Positions 8,728-17,995 of a stretch of DNA of 35,505 bases are shown here, piece by piece. The position numbers were made by a program, and so were the translations under genes. How positions within the stretch are numbered: the first letter of the stretch is position 1; the number at the start of each line of letters is the position of its first letter. Origin of the DNA: Oscillibacter valericigenes (lineage in GTDB: Bacteria > Bacillota > Clostridia > Oscillospirales > Oscillospiraceae); contig NZ_JAFBIS010000021.1 of assembly GCF_021531435.1 (NCBI RefSeq), forward strand, positions 1 to 35,505, in the 5' to 3' direction. The notes beneath the pieces are model-generated. The model saw nothing but the letters and a program-made list of their open reading frames with translations. It was not told where the DNA came from and ran no database searches.

Positions 8728-8756
8728 TTTACAAAGCGGAACGGTTGCGCTAATAT
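8728..8756 (+). promoter_or_regulatory. Sigma-A promoter of groES-groEL
   Basis: -35 TTTACA (8728-8733), 17-bp spacer, -10 TAATAT (8751-8756). The CIRCE element starts three bases after the -10, so transcription starts within or beside it. Confidence 0.85.
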
Positions 8757-8758
8757 AA

Positions 8759-8795
8759 CAGCGTTAGCACTCGAAAGAGTTGAGTGCTAACGCTG
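8759..8795. promoter_or_regulatory. CIRCE element (HrcA operator)
   Basis: TTAGCACTC (8764-8772), nine-base spacer, GAGTGCTAA (8782-8790): the exact CIRCE consensus bound by the heat-shock repressor HrcA. Here the inverted repeat extends outward to 14 bp per arm (CAGCG outer flank). Confidence 0.97.
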
Positions 8796-8838
8796 AATTT
8801 GTTTTCAAAATTTTTTATATCATAAGGAGGAACCCCAA

Positions 8839-9123
8839 ATGAAACTCACTCCGCTTGCAGACCGCGTCATCCTGAAGATGGTCGAAACCGAAGAGACCAC
8901 CAAGGGCGGCATCATCCTGACTGGCTCTGCCAAGGAAAAGCCCTCTGTGGCTGAAGTCATCTCCGTCGGCCCCGGCGGCATGGTGGACGGCAAGGAAATC
9001 ACCATGACCGTAAAGCCCGGCGACAAGGTCATCACCAGCCAGTACGCCGGCACCAAGGTCACCCTGGAGGACATCGAGTACGTCGTCGTCCGGCAGAACG
9101 ACATTCTCGCGATTGTAGAGTAA
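8839..9123 (+). CDS. groES: Co-chaperonin GroES
   Basis: 94 residues, normal length. Begins MKLTPLADRVILKMVETEET, with the mobile loop (about 18-35, KGGIILTGSAKEKP) that docks on GroEL and the roof-forming VDGKEITMTVKPGDKV. It caps the GroEL chamber during ATP-driven folding in the cytoplasm. AAGGAGGA stands ten bases before the ATG. First gene of the CIRCE-controlled operon. Confidence 0.98.
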   Translation: MKLTPLADRVILKMVETEETTKGGIILTGSAKEKPSVAEVISVGPGGMVDGKEITMTVKPGDKVITSQYAGTKVTLEDIEYVVVRQNDILAIVE

Positions 9124-9129
9124 TGCGAA

Positions 9130-10928
<1,799 letters not shown>

Positions 10929-10983
10929 GAAACAGCCGTTACCCCTTGAAATTGCTTGATTTTTGCGAGGCTGAGAAGCGGAT

Positions 10984-11011
10984 TTACGCCAAACTTACGC
11001 CACATACGCCA
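10984..11011. repeat. Three short direct repeats after groEL
   Basis: TTACGCCA (10984-10991), TTACGCCA (10995-11002) and ATACGCCA (11004-11011) lie between the groEL stop codon and its terminator. Closely spaced short repeats of this kind can be protein-binding sites or a leftover recombinase arm; no second copy was found elsewhere in the window. Confidence 0.5.
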
Positions 11012-11037
11012 AAAAATCAAGCGCATAATAGGATAAC

Positions 11038-11075
11038 AAAGACCGACACTCATTCAAATGGGTGTCGGTCTTTTA
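11038..11075 (+). terminator. Terminator after groEL
   Basis: AAAGACCGACAC (11038-11049) pairs with GTGTCGGTCTTT (11062-11073) and the stem continues inward; it is followed by TTATTTG. Near-symmetric A and T runs make it usable in both directions, so it may also stop the LuxR-type transcript arriving from the right. Confidence 0.9.
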
Positions 11076-11113
11076 TTTGTGCACCTATCAAGTGAAAAGC
11101 AGCATGGAAGATA

Positions 11114-12463
11114 CTATGTGCTGCGATAAAGAGCAACGAGGGAAACACGGTTTTCGCACCCGGTTTTCTTCAAGAGATTGTGGATGTGAAATTTCACCGT
11201 GCTCTCCGAGATATACAGATTTGCGGCCATTTCCGGGTTGGACTGCCCCGTGAGAACCAACCGCAATATCTCACGCTCTCTGGAGGAGAGCTCATACTGC
11301 GCCGCAAAGCTGTCGAAACGCTCCTGTTCGCTTCTGGCCTGGATGGGCGCGGGCAGGTAGACGCGTTGGTACAGAAGGAAAAAAGCGAGGATGGTAACGG
11401 CAAACAGCACCGCCGCGCTGCTCACCAGGGCCACCGTGTGCCCGCTCAGCGAGATGCAGCCATAGGTACCGGCGGCATCCCCCAGCCTGCCGAACAGCAG
11501 GCCAAAGCCGGAGAGATACAAAAGGCTCGCGTCTTTGCGGGCAATATCGGAAAAGAGGATCACACGGAACACGGCAAAGAAGCCGAAAAGGAGATAGTTC
11601 AGGACCCAGAACACATAGCTTGGTCCGGGGTTTTCGGAGAGGGCGATCATCAAAAACGGGACGCCCAGCGAGGCGACGCAGCAGATCGCACCGTATTTCC
11701 GCTCCCTGTCGCCGACAATGCCCGCGACCACCAGCCCCGCGGCGTAAAACACGCGGCTGAGCTCCAGGCTGATCCCCTGGGCCACATCAGCGGAAGGAAA
11801 GCTGAAGCCGAGATTTTTGACCAGGCTGAGCAAAAAGACGGTTGCCCCGGCGAGAGCAGCAAGCCGCAGGGACGGCTTTTCGCCGTCAAAGCGAATATCC
11901 TGGAGGGGCACTTCTTTTTGCCGAACAATGAGGAAGACTGTGAGCGCGGCGAGGACGCCGTACACAAGCAGCACATAGGGGGAGCGCAGGAAATTCGCGC
12001 CGCCCCAGAGGGACAGCAGCCATGAGACGATACTGGCCAGAGCATACCCGGCACCGAACACCAGGGCGCGGCCCTGCCACTGCACCACGGACGCCAGCCG
12101 GTACAGGTAGTACCCGGCGACCACGCCGTGGAGCGTGTTCATGCAGTATCCGAAGAGCAGGGCGGCGGTCAGGCCGCGGGACAGGACCGACAGAACGACC
12201 ATCAGGAAGTCCGCCCCCACGACAGCGGAAAAGGGCACCCGCCCGGCGGCCTTCGGGCAGCGGCGCACGATCAGGGCGAAGAGCAGCAGACCGAGGGCCT
12301 GAAACAGATAGCCCACCACTTCTGTGAGGAGCTCTACCCATACGCCCGAAGTAAACTCCATGAGGCGGTACAGCCACGACAGATAGCCGGACGATGTCCA
12401 GAGAAAGCAGAGAAAAATGAGCAGAAAGCAGTTTGTTTTTTGGGTCAGAGAGATACGCTTCAC
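11114..12463 (-). CDS. Membrane-embedded LuxR-family transcriptional regulator
   Basis: 449 residues. About residues 1-375 are a run of some twelve hydrophobic helices, resembling a major-facilitator fold; a short linker leads to a C-terminal LuxR/FixJ helix-turn-helix (about 388-449: LSSREREILRLVLTGQSNPE, then SESTVKFHIHNLLKKTG). Regulators of this design are frequent in gut Coriobacteriia and some Oscillospiraceae and are thought to sense a ligand in the membrane. The start is GTG 12463 with TGAGGTGG upstream and a consensus promoter behind it. The gene faces away from the small-protein/SLH operon, which is its most likely target. Confidence 0.88.
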   Translation of the reverse strand: MKRISLTQKTNCFLLIFLCFLWTSSGYLSWLYRLMEFTSGVWVELLTEVVGYLFQALGLLLFALIVRRCPKAAGRVPFSAVVGADFLMVVLSVLSRGLTAALLFGYCMNTLHGVVAGYYLYRLASVVQWQGRALVFGAGYALASIVSWLLSLWGGANFLRSPYVLLVYGVLAALTVFLIVRQKEVPLQDIRFDGEKPSLRLAALAGATVFLLSLVKNLGFSFPSADVAQGISLELSRVFYAAGLVVAGIVGDRERKYGAICCVASLGVPFLMIALSENPGPSYVFWVLNYLLFGFFAVFRVILFSDIARKDASLLYLSGFGLLFGRLGDAAGTYGCISLSGHTVALVSSAAVLFAVTILAFFLLYQRVYLPAPIQARSEQERFDSFAAQYELSSREREILRLVLTGQSNPEMAANLYISESTVKFHIHNLLKKTGCENRVSLVALYRST

Positions 12464-12492
12464 GGTTTCACCACCTCAAAATGCTGGTGCCA

Positions 12493-12521
12493 ATTATAGC
12501 AGAAAAACCGCCATATTTCAA
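12493..12521 (-). promoter_or_regulatory. Sigma-A promoter of the LuxR-type gene
   Basis: Minus strand: -35 TTGAAA (12516-12521), 17-bp spacer, -10 TATAAT (12493-12498). Confidence 0.85.
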
Positions 12522-12546
12522 CGAAAAGAGAGCCGTTTGCCCGGAC

Positions 12547-12595
12547 CTGACCTAAAACTGACCCTGTTTTTCTCCGATCCGTACCTGATCTGACC
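12547..12595 (+). promoter_or_regulatory. Four CTGAYC hexamers in the divergent region (possible LuxR binding sites)
   Basis: CTGACC at 12547, 12558 and 12590 and CTGATC at 12585, all on the same strand, upstream of the small-protein/SLH operon. The likely promoter is weak (GATAAT at about 12619, no good -35), which is typical of an activator-dependent promoter. That the LuxR-type protein binds here is inference. Confidence 0.4.
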
Positions 12596-12658
12596 TGTCG
12601 AAACCACCGCTTTTTTGCGATAATCAGTCTGAACAAATCTTTGCGAAGGAGGCGGACC

Positions 12659-12955
12659 ATGGCAGCAAGAGAATACCCGTATGGCAAGAGCATCCTGCTC
12701 AACGCGGTCTATGACATGCTGGACCGGCTGGGAATTCCCATCGCGTTTGCCGACAGTCAGGCCGGCATTCTGCGATTTGCTCACGGAACAGGCGCCGGCG
12801 AGATGGAGCTTACCGCGATCCTGCGGAACGGGGAAGAGGTCACCCGCGTCGAGATCGCAGACACAGACGGCGAGCTGCCGGATGTGCTGCTGGACGAGAT
12901 CTCTTCCACGCTGCGCCAAAGCTTTGAATCCGTCACAAGGAGGACGACCGCATGA
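12659..12955 (+). CDS. Small protein of unknown function, coupled to the SLH surface protein
   Basis: 98 residues. AAGGAGG (12646-12652) lies six bases before the ATG, so the frame is clearly expressed. There is no signal peptide or membrane helix. The sequence suggests an alpha/beta domain: a helix (SILLNAVYDMLDRLGIP), two or three strands (EMELTAILRNGEEVTRVEI) and a C-terminal helix (LLDEISSTLRQSFESV). The family was not recognised. Its stop codon overlaps the start of the SLH protein gene (ATGA), so both are made together; it may be a cytoplasmic partner of the surface protein or of the LuxR-type regulator. Confidence 0.75.
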   Translation: MAAREYPYGKSILLNAVYDMLDRLGIPIAFADSQAGILRFAHGTGAGEMELTAILRNGEEVTRVEIADTDGELPDVLLDEISSTLRQSFESVTRRTTA

Positions 12956-14436
12956 AAAAAAGAATGATCAGTCTGCTGCTGTGTGTTGTGATGCTGATGG
13001 GGCTGCTGCCCACAAGCGCGCTGGCGGCAGAAATCATCACGAAAATCGACGAGAATGACCAGCCTGTCGGGAATATGCAGAATTGGACGGACGCGGCTGG
13101 TTTCCAGTATTGGTACTTTGTGCATGCAACCACCGACGTGTATGCAACCACCGACGCTTATTACGCGATCCTTTCCTCGGTGACCGCGCCGGCCGACTGG
13201 AGCGCCGACACCCTGACCATGCCGGACACCCTGCCGTTCGACGCCGCCAATGAGAGCACTTCAGCGCAAGTGTTCATCCGGGTCATTGACGGCCTTTTCG
13301 CGTCATGGCCGGAATCGCTGACCAGCGTGACCCTGCCTTCAAAGGCGGAGATCATTGACTATGGCTTTGGCTCGTCAAAGCTGACCAGCGTCACCTTCCC
13401 GGAAAATACGCTGAAACGCATTGGGGATAGCGCGTTCTCGGGCTGCTCCTTGACCAGCGTCACCTTCCCCGATTCGCTGGAGTCCATTGGAGCCAGCGCG
13501 TTTTCCAGTAGCAAGCTGCAAAGCGTCACCTTCGGCTCCGGACTGAAAACGCTGGGGGCGAGTGCCTTTGCCTCCTGCAACAGCTTGCAAACTGTGGATT
13601 TGTCCAACGTGACAAAGCTTACCGAAATCCCGGAAAACGCCTTCAAGAATTGCGCCCTCGCTTCCGTCACGATCCCGGACTGCGTGACGGCCATCGGAGA
13701 ATCTGCCTTTTACGCTCAGGGTGCGGCATACAATGAATTAAGCGGCACCGCTCTGAGGTCCCTGGACCTGGGTGGCCGGGAGACCAGCCAGTTACAGGCC
13801 ATCGGAGCGTACGCCTTTGGCGGGAACAGCGGCCTCACAGGAACGCTGACCCTGCCCAACAGTGTGCGCACGATCAGCAGCGGCGCCTTTATGGAGGATA
13901 ACTCCATGCTGAACTTCTTCGTGGATGTTCCCGCGGACGCCTACTATTACGACGCGGTTCTGTGGGCTGCTGAAAACGCCATCACCAGCGGCACCACCGA
14001 CACGACCTTCTCCCCCAACGCGCCCTGCACCCGGGCGCAGATCGTGACCTTCCTGTGGCGAGCCGCCGGCAGTCCCGAACCCAAGGGCACCCAGAGCTTC
14101 GGCGATGTGACAGCAGGCTCCTACTACGAGAAGGCGGTCGCCTGGGCAGCCGAAAACGGCATCACCGGCGGAACCGGCGACGGTAAGTTCTCTCCCGGCG
14201 CGACCTGCACAAGAGCGCAGGCGGTCACCTTCCTCTACCGTGCCAGCAGCGCTTCCGCTGTCAGCAGCAGCGCGGCGTTCACGGATGTGGCACCCGACGC
14301 GTATTACGCGGATGCTGTGGCCTGGGCAGCGGAGAATGAGATCACCGGCGGCATCGGCGGCGGTCTGTTCGCCCCCGGCAGCAACTGCACCAGAGCACAG
14401 ATCGTGACCTTCCTGTACCGCAGCATATCCGGCTGA
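12952..14436 (+). CDS. Secreted BspA-type leucine-rich-repeat protein with three SLH domains
   Basis: 494 residues. A signal peptide (about 1-25, MKKRMISLLLCVVMLMGLLP, cleavage near ALAA) precedes a region of about 90 residues without recognisable domain, then some eight LRR_5 (BspA/Treponema-type) repeats of about 22-23 residues with the core LTSVTFPxxLxxIGxSAF (about 120-315). Three S-layer homology domains fill the C-terminus (about 322-375, 383-432, 440-494), each with the pattern FxDV...YYxxAVxWAAENxIT and TRAQxVTFLYR. SLH domains bind pyruvylated wall polymers, so the protein sits on the cell surface with the repeats displayed for adhesion. The repeats are similar to each other, suggesting recent duplication. 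A terminator follows. Confidence 0.93.
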   Translation: MKKRMISLLLCVVMLMGLLPTSALAAEIITKIDENDQPVGNMQNWTDAAGFQYWYFVHATTDVYATTDAYYAILSSVTAPADWSADTLTMPDTLPFDAANESTSAQVFIRVIDGLFASWPESLTSVTLPSKAEIIDYGFGSSKLTSVTFPENTLKRIGDSAFSGCSLTSVTFPDSLESIGASAFSSSKLQSVTFGSGLKTLGASAFASCNSLQTVDLSNVTKLTEIPENAFKNCALASVTIPDCVTAIGESAFYAQGAAYNELSGTALRSLDLGGRETSQLQAIGAYAFGGNSGLTGTLTLPNSVRTISSGAFMEDNSMLNFFVDVPADAYYYDAVLWAAENAITSGTTDTTFSPNAPCTRAQIVTFLWRAAGSPEPKGTQSFGDVTAGSYYEKAVAWAAENGITGGTGDGKFSPGATCTRAQAVTFLYRASSASAVSSSAAFTDVAPDAYYADAVAWAAENEITGGIGGGLFAPGSNCTRAQIVTFLYRSISG

Positions 14437-14533
14437 TTGACTTCCCCTGTGGGTGGCGGATATGGATTTTCCGGCCCCCGCGCTGTCTTCGGACCAACTG
14501 GAGCAAGCAGTCAGAGAGCTAAAATAACAGTAC

Positions 14534-14580
14534 ACAGCACCCAGCCGGCTCTTTCGGAGCCAGGCTGGGTGCTGTTTTTT
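14534..14580 (+). terminator. Terminator after the SLH protein gene
   Basis: ACAGCACCCAGCC (14534-14546) pairs with GGCTGGGTGCTGT (14563-14575), with a second small hairpin in the loop, and is followed by TTTTTT. Apart from this the 329 bases between 14436 and 14766 hold no convincing gene. Confidence 0.92.
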
Positions 14581-14765
14581 ATGCTATGCTGCTTTCAGCG
14601 GGTGCCCTCGCCTGTTCCTTCCGCCGGAGCACCGGGGAGAGCCGAACGGTACTCTCAGCCTAAGGCCCGGTTATCATCCGGTTCTTTCTCAAAGGTCAGA
14701 CGCCCCCGTGGGAAATGGTGGAAAATACAGAGCCGATTCGCCGATCCTGAACGTTCCGAACTCTT

Positions 14766-15944
14766 TTAAAGTTCGTTTTCTGTCAGTTTGGAAAAGGCGT
14801 ATCCGGCATAGAGCCCTGTTCCCAAAGTCAACGCTTCCTCGTCCACGTCAAAATCACCATTGTGGAGGGAGACCGTCGTATTGGGCAGAGCCGGGTTTCC
14901 GGTCCCCAGATATGCGTACGAACCGGGGGTATGGAGCAGGTACTCCGCGAAGTTATCACCGCACAGGGAAAGGCTCCGGTCCGTGACGACCCTGACGCCC
15001 TCCCCCTGCGCTTCCGCAGCGGCCTCCAGACACGCTTGCCGGTCATTGATCAGCGCCGCGGTAATATCCGTCCATTGAACTTCCGCGGTACCGCCGTAGA
15101 TGTCCGCGATATTTTGGGCGGTCTTTGTGATCTGCTCCCGGACCCGCTCCCTGCTCTCCTGAGAGATCGTCCGGGTGGTGCCCTCCAGCGCAGCGGACGC
15201 GGCCAGGGCGTTGTAGGTGGTTCCGGCATTCAGCTTGCCCACGCCGATGATGATCGGCTCCACGGGGGAAGTGAGCCGGGTCACCAGAGCCTGAAGGGCC
15301 ACCACGGTCTGGCTAGCGATATAAAGCGCATCCACACCAAGCTGGGGCGCAGCCACATGGGCGGACTTTCCGTGTACCAAAATGGTGAAATGATCAACGG
15401 CGGCATTGTTCAGCCCCGGCTTCAAGCCCACTGTCCCGATGGGCAGATCAGGCGCGGCATGAAGGCCGAAGACCCGGTCGGCGCCGTCCAGCGCACCGGC
15501 TTCCACAAAGGGTTTTGCCCCCTGTCCGATCTCCTCAGCGGGCTGAAAGGCAAAACGGACCTCACCGCCGAATTCCGCTTTGCGTTCCGACAGCAGCTTC
15601 GCAGCTCCCAGCAGACAGGCCGTATGGACGTCATGGCCGCAGGCGTGCATGACGCCCGGTGTCAGGGAGCAATATTCCGCCCCGCTGGTCTCCTGAATGG
15701 GCAGCGCGTCAATGTCTGCCCGCAGGACGACGATACCCGCTCCTGTTCCGGTCCCCCGCAGTGTACCCAGCACGCCGGTCTCTCCCACGCGGGTGTGGGG
15801 GATGCCGAAACGGTCCAGTTCCTCCTCGATCCGCGCCGCGGTGCGGAACTCCTTCAGGCTCAATTCGGGGTGCTGGTGGAAATCCCGCCGAAGCGCGGTG
15901 AGATACGCCTTTTCCTCCGCAAGCCGTTCCCGCAAAGCTGCCAT
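14766..15944 (-). CDS. M20-family metal-dependent amidohydrolase
   Basis: 392 residues. Hydrolyses an N-acyl amino acid or related amide in the cytoplasm. The metal site HACGHDVH is at 100-107 (C102, H104), the catalytic glutamate in PAEE at 135-138, and the dimerisation lid between about 185 and 300 (ILVHGKSAHVAAPQLGVDAL). This is the hippurate hydrolase/N-acetyl-diaminopimelate deacetylase branch. In Bacillus, related enzymes (SndA/SndB) release cysteine from S-modified N-acetylcysteine, which would suit the cysK gene next door, but the substrate cannot be read from the sequence. GGAGGAGAG precedes the ATG. It follows the HD-domain remnant by 21 bases. Confidence 0.93.
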   Translation of the reverse strand: MAALRERLAEEKAYLTALRRDFHQHPELSLKEFRTAARIEEELDRFGIPHTRVGETGVLGTLRGTGTGAGIVVLRADIDALPIQETSGAEYCSLTPGVMHACGHDVHTACLLGAAKLLSERKAEFGGEVRFAFQPAEEIGQGAKPFVEAGALDGADRVFGLHAAPDLPIGTVGLKPGLNNAAVDHFTILVHGKSAHVAAPQLGVDALYIASQTVVALQALVTRLTSPVEPIIIGVGKLNAGTTYNALAASAALEGTTRTISQESRERVREQITKTAQNIADIYGGTAEVQWTDITAALINDRQACLEAAAEAQGEGVRVVTDRSLSLCGDNFAEYLLHTPGSYAYLGTGNPALPNTTVSLHNGDFDVDEEALTLGTGLYAGYAFSKLTENEL

Positions 15945-15965
15945 CTGTCTCTCCTCCTTCTCCAG

Positions 15966-16250
15966 TCATCCCACAACACTGCTGGTCCGCATGGCCCGGA
16001 GCGTCCGTTCAAAGAGGGCGTTCAGGTCCCAGCCCAGCATGGCGGCTCCCCGTTCGATGACCTCCCGGGAGCAGCCTGCGGCAAACTTTTTATCCTTGTA
16101 CTTTTTCTTGACAGACTTGACCTCCATGTCGCTGACGCTCCTGGAGGGCCGCATCAGCGCCGCCGCGCCGATCAGTCCGCGTTTTCGGTGAAATTCACCC
16201 TGGTTGTATTCGCAGAGTAAAGCCCATGCTTCCTCCGGTGTTGGTATCAT
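15966..16250 (-). pseudogene. HD-type phosphohydrolase with the catalytic core deleted
   Basis: 94 residues. The start (MIPTPEEAWALLCEYNQGEF) is that of the HD-domain hydrolases common in clostridia, and from about residue 29 (GAAALMRPSRSVSDMEVKSV) it jumps to their C-terminal part. The middle, which carries the HD metal-binding motif, about 90 residues, is missing, while the frame is kept. The product could not be an active phosphohydrolase. CAGGAGA stands eight bases before the ATG, so it may still be translated. It sits in front of the M20 gene in the same direction. It could alternatively be a deliberately short family member, but the junction reads like a deletion. Confidence 0.75.
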
Positions 16251-16281
16251 GGTACACATCTCCTGTCCTGACAGAGAAATT

Positions 16282-16317
16282 TCAAGGGAGGCCGCCATAC
16301 AAAGCAGCCTCCCTTGA
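16282..16317 (-). terminator. Terminator after cysK
   Basis: TCAAGGGAGGC (16282-16292) and GCCTCCCTTGA (16307-16317) form a perfect 11-bp stem; on the minus strand it is followed by AATTTCTC, a short T-rich tail. Confidence 0.75.
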
Positions 16318-16327
16318 TGGCTTCCGT

Positions 16328-17260
16328 TCAGTCCGCGAACAGCGGGGTGGAGAGATAGCGGTCGCCGGTATCCGGCAGCAGGGCCACGATGGTCTTGCCC
16401 TTGTTCTCCGGCCGCTTGGCCAGCTCGATGGCGGCCCACACGGCGGCGCCGGAGGAGATACCCACCAGCACGCCTTCCTTCTTGCCGATGAGCTTACCGG
16501 TGGCGAAGGCGTCGTCGTTCTCCACGGCGATGATCTCGTCGTACACGGAGGTGTTCAGCACATCGGGGACAAAGCCCGCGCCGATGCCCTGGATCTTGTG
16601 GGCGCCGGGAGTACCCTTACTCAGCACGGGAGAGGAAGCGGGCTCCACCGCCACCACCTTCACGTTGGGGTTCTGCTCCTTCAGGTACTCACCGGTGCCG
16701 GTGACAGTGCCGCCGGTGCCGACGCCCGCCACGAAGATGTCCACCTTGCCGTCGGTGTCCGCCCAGATCTCCGGGCCGGTGGTGGCCTTGTGGACGGCGG
16801 GGTTGGCGGGGTTCACAAACTGGCCGGGGATGAAGCTGTTCGGGATTTCCTTGGCCAGCTCATCGGCCTTGGCGATGGCGCCCTTCATGCCCTTGGCACC
16901 CTCGGTCAGCACCAGCTCCGCGCCGTAGGCCTTCATGATCTGACGGCGCTCCACGCTCATAGTCTCCGGCATCACGATGATGATGCGGTAGCCCCGGGCG
17001 GCGGCCACGGAAGCCAGACCGATGCCGGTGTTGCCGGAGGTGGGCTCGATGATAACGGAGCCGGGCTTCAGAAGGCCCTTGGCCTCGGCATCATCAATCA
17101 TGGCCTTGGCGATGCGGTCCTTCACGCTGCCGGCGGGGTTGAAATACTCCAGCTTCGCCAGGACCTTGGCCTCCAGGCCTTCTTCCTTCTCAATATGAAC
17201 CAGTTCCAGCAGCGGAGTCTTGCCGATCAGCTGGTCGGCGGATGTATAAATGTTACTCAT
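16328..17260 (-). CDS. cysK: Cysteine synthase A (O-acetylserine sulfhydrylase)
   Basis: 310 residues. Makes L-cysteine from O-acetylserine and sulfide with pyridoxal phosphate, in the cytoplasm. The PLP lysine is K47 in GSVKDR, the substrate loop TSGNTG is at 74-79 and the phosphate-binding GTGGT at 181-185. The full length and YSTAD-like N-terminus ([20 protein letters not shown]) are standard for CysK. GGAGG (17269-17273) lies eight bases before the ATG. The gene has a consensus promoter at 17390-17418, an operator-like site at the transcription start, and a leader peptide ORF at 17318-17356; the divergent Rrf2/CymR-like regulator is its likely repressor. Confidence 0.97.
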   Translation of the reverse strand: MSNIYTSADQLIGKTPLLELVHIEKEEGLEAKVLAKLEYFNPAGSVKDRIAKAMIDDAEAKGLLKPGSVIIEPTSGNTGIGLASVAAARGYRIIIVMPETMSVERRQIMKAYGAELVLTEGAKGMKGAIAKADELAKEIPNSFIPGQFVNPANPAVHKATTGPEIWADTDGKVDIFVAGVGTGGTVTGTGEYLKEQNPNVKVVAVEPASSPVLSKGTPGAHKIQGIGAGFVPDVLNTSVYDEIIAVENDDAFATGKLIGKKEGVLVGISSGAAVWAAIELAKRPENKGKTIVALLPDTGDRYLSTPLFAD

Positions 17261-17317
17261 TGTAAATTCCTCCTAAAATGTCGTAATGATTGATTTTGGT
17301 GTCTGATGGGTATCCTG

Positions 17318-17356
17318 TCAACATCGGCGACATCGGAGGCTCAGGTCGTATTTCAT
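17318..17356 (-). CDS. Cysteine-containing leader peptide upstream of cysK
   Basis: A 12-residue frame, MKYDLSLRCRRC followed by TGA, starts about 27 nt after the predicted transcription start of cysK. Its end holds two cysteine codons (TGT) in the direct repeat CGATGT-CGC-CGATGT. A weak ribosome site (AAAGG, 17368-17372) precedes it. Its CCTCC (17335-17339, in the Ser-Leu-Arg codons) is complementary to the GGAGG of cysK. Ribosomes that stall at the cysteine codons when cysteine is scarce would cover the CCTCC and free the cysK ribosome site. Cysteine-codon leader peptides that control sulfur genes are known from other bacteria; this one is proposed from sequence alone. Confidence 0.55.
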   Translation of the reverse strand: MKYDLSLRCRRC

Positions 17357-17365
17357 TTTAATACC

Positions 17366-17382
17366 AACCTTTCGAATAGGTT
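17366..17382. promoter_or_regulatory. Operator-like site at the cysK transcription start
   Basis: AACCT-TTCGAAT-AGGTT: 5-bp inverted arms around a TTCGAA core, directly downstream of the cysK -10. The position suits a repressor of the Rrf2/CymR type, whose gene is next door and divergent. The half CCTATT (read on the minus strand) recurs in the rrf2 promoter. Confidence 0.5.
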
Positions 17383-17389
17383 AATATGG

Positions 17390-17418
17390 ATTATAGTCTT
17401 GCATACCGCCTTTGTCAA
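17390..17418 (-). promoter_or_regulatory. Consensus sigma-A promoter of cysK
   Basis: Minus strand: -35 TTGACA (17413-17418), 17-bp spacer, -10 TATAAT (17390-17395): full consensus. Such a strong promoter normally needs a repressor or attenuator, and both are suggested here. Confidence 0.92.
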
Positions 17419-17441
17419 TAGGACATTTCAAAATATTCTCA

Positions 17442-17474
17442 TTGATTTTCCTATTTACCATATTGTATAATAGG
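17442..17474 (+). promoter_or_regulatory. Promoter of the Rrf2-type regulator with CCTATT/AATAGG arms
   Basis: -35 TTGATT (17442-17447), 18-bp spacer, -10 TATAAT (17466-17471). The arms CCTATT (17450-17455) and AATAGG (17469-17474) bracket the -10 and could allow autoregulation. Confidence 0.7.
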
Positions 17475-17499
17475 GTTGTTTCCAAAAGGAGGGTCAAGC

Positions 17500-17931
17500 A
17501 TGCTGATCTCAACAAAAGGCCGCTATGCGCTGCGGGTCATGATCGATCTGGCGGAGCATCAGGCAGAGGGCTTCATCCCTCTGAAAGTCATCGCGGAGCG
17601 GCAGGAAATTTCAGAAAAGTATCTGGAGAGCATCATCAAGCTGCTGGTGAAAGCCAGGCTGCTGAACGGCGTGCGGGGCAAGGGCGGCGGCTATCAGCTG
17701 ACGAAAGCGCCGGAACAATATACGGTCGGCAGCATCCTGCGGTTGACGGAGGACTCCATGGCCCCGGTATCCTGCCTGGAATCCGGTGCGGATGCCTGTC
17801 CCCGGGCCGCGGTGTGCCGCACGCTCCCCCTGTGGCAGGGGCTGGACAAGGTCATCAATGACTATCTGGATAATATCACCCTGGCTGATTTGATGCACAG
17901 GGATCCCGATGGATACGACTATGTGATTTGA
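17500..17931 (+). CDS. Rrf2-family transcriptional regulator (CymR/IscR-like)
   Basis: 143 residues. The N-terminal winged helix starts MLISTKGRYALRVMIDLAEH, standard for Rrf2 proteins, with the recognition helix around YLESIIKLLVKARLLNGVRG. Three cysteines at 92, 100 and 106 (C-x7-C-x5-C) sit where IscR binds an iron-sulfur cluster; CymR proteins lack this triad, so the protein could sense Fe-S status or cysteine via partner CysK. Start 17500 has AAAAGGAGG upstream. It is divergent from cysK and probably represses it. In Bacillus and Staphylococcus, CymR works in complex with CysK, which makes this pairing suggestive. Confidence 0.92.
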   Translation: MLISTKGRYALRVMIDLAEHQAEGFIPLKVIAERQEISEKYLESIIKLLVKARLLNGVRGKGGGYQLTKAPEQYTVGSILRLTEDSMAPVSCLESGADACPRAAVCRTLPLWQGLDKVINDYLDNITLADLMHRDPDGYDYVI

Positions 17932-17953
17932 GCCGTATAGCCGCTTTCAAAAT

Positions 17954-17990
17954 AAGATGTCCGCCCATTCGCAGGGCGGACATCTTAATT
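17954..17990. terminator. Bidirectional terminator between the Rrf2 gene and the hydrolase gene
   Basis: AAGATGTCCGCCC (17954-17966) and GGGCGGACATCTT (17974-17986) form a perfect 13-bp stem with a 7-base loop. AATTT follows on the plus strand and ATTTTGAAA on the minus strand, serving the two convergent genes. Confidence 0.88.
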
Positions 17991-17995
17991 TCTGT

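Noticed and set aside
10984..11011. CRISPR-like array after groEL
   Set aside because: Repeats are only 8 bases with 1-3 bases between them, far below CRISPR repeat and spacer sizes, and there are no cas genes.
14462..14527. A 21-codon frame (MDFPAPALSSDQLEQAVREL and on) between the SLH gene and its terminator
   Set aside because: It lacks a proper ribosome site (only GGTGGCGG close by) and has no known family; chance cannot be excluded for such a short frame.
17261..17383. T-box or SAM riboswitch in the cysK leader
   Set aside because: At about 120 nt it is too short for a T-box, has no T-box core sequence, and shows no terminator; the leader peptide explains it better.
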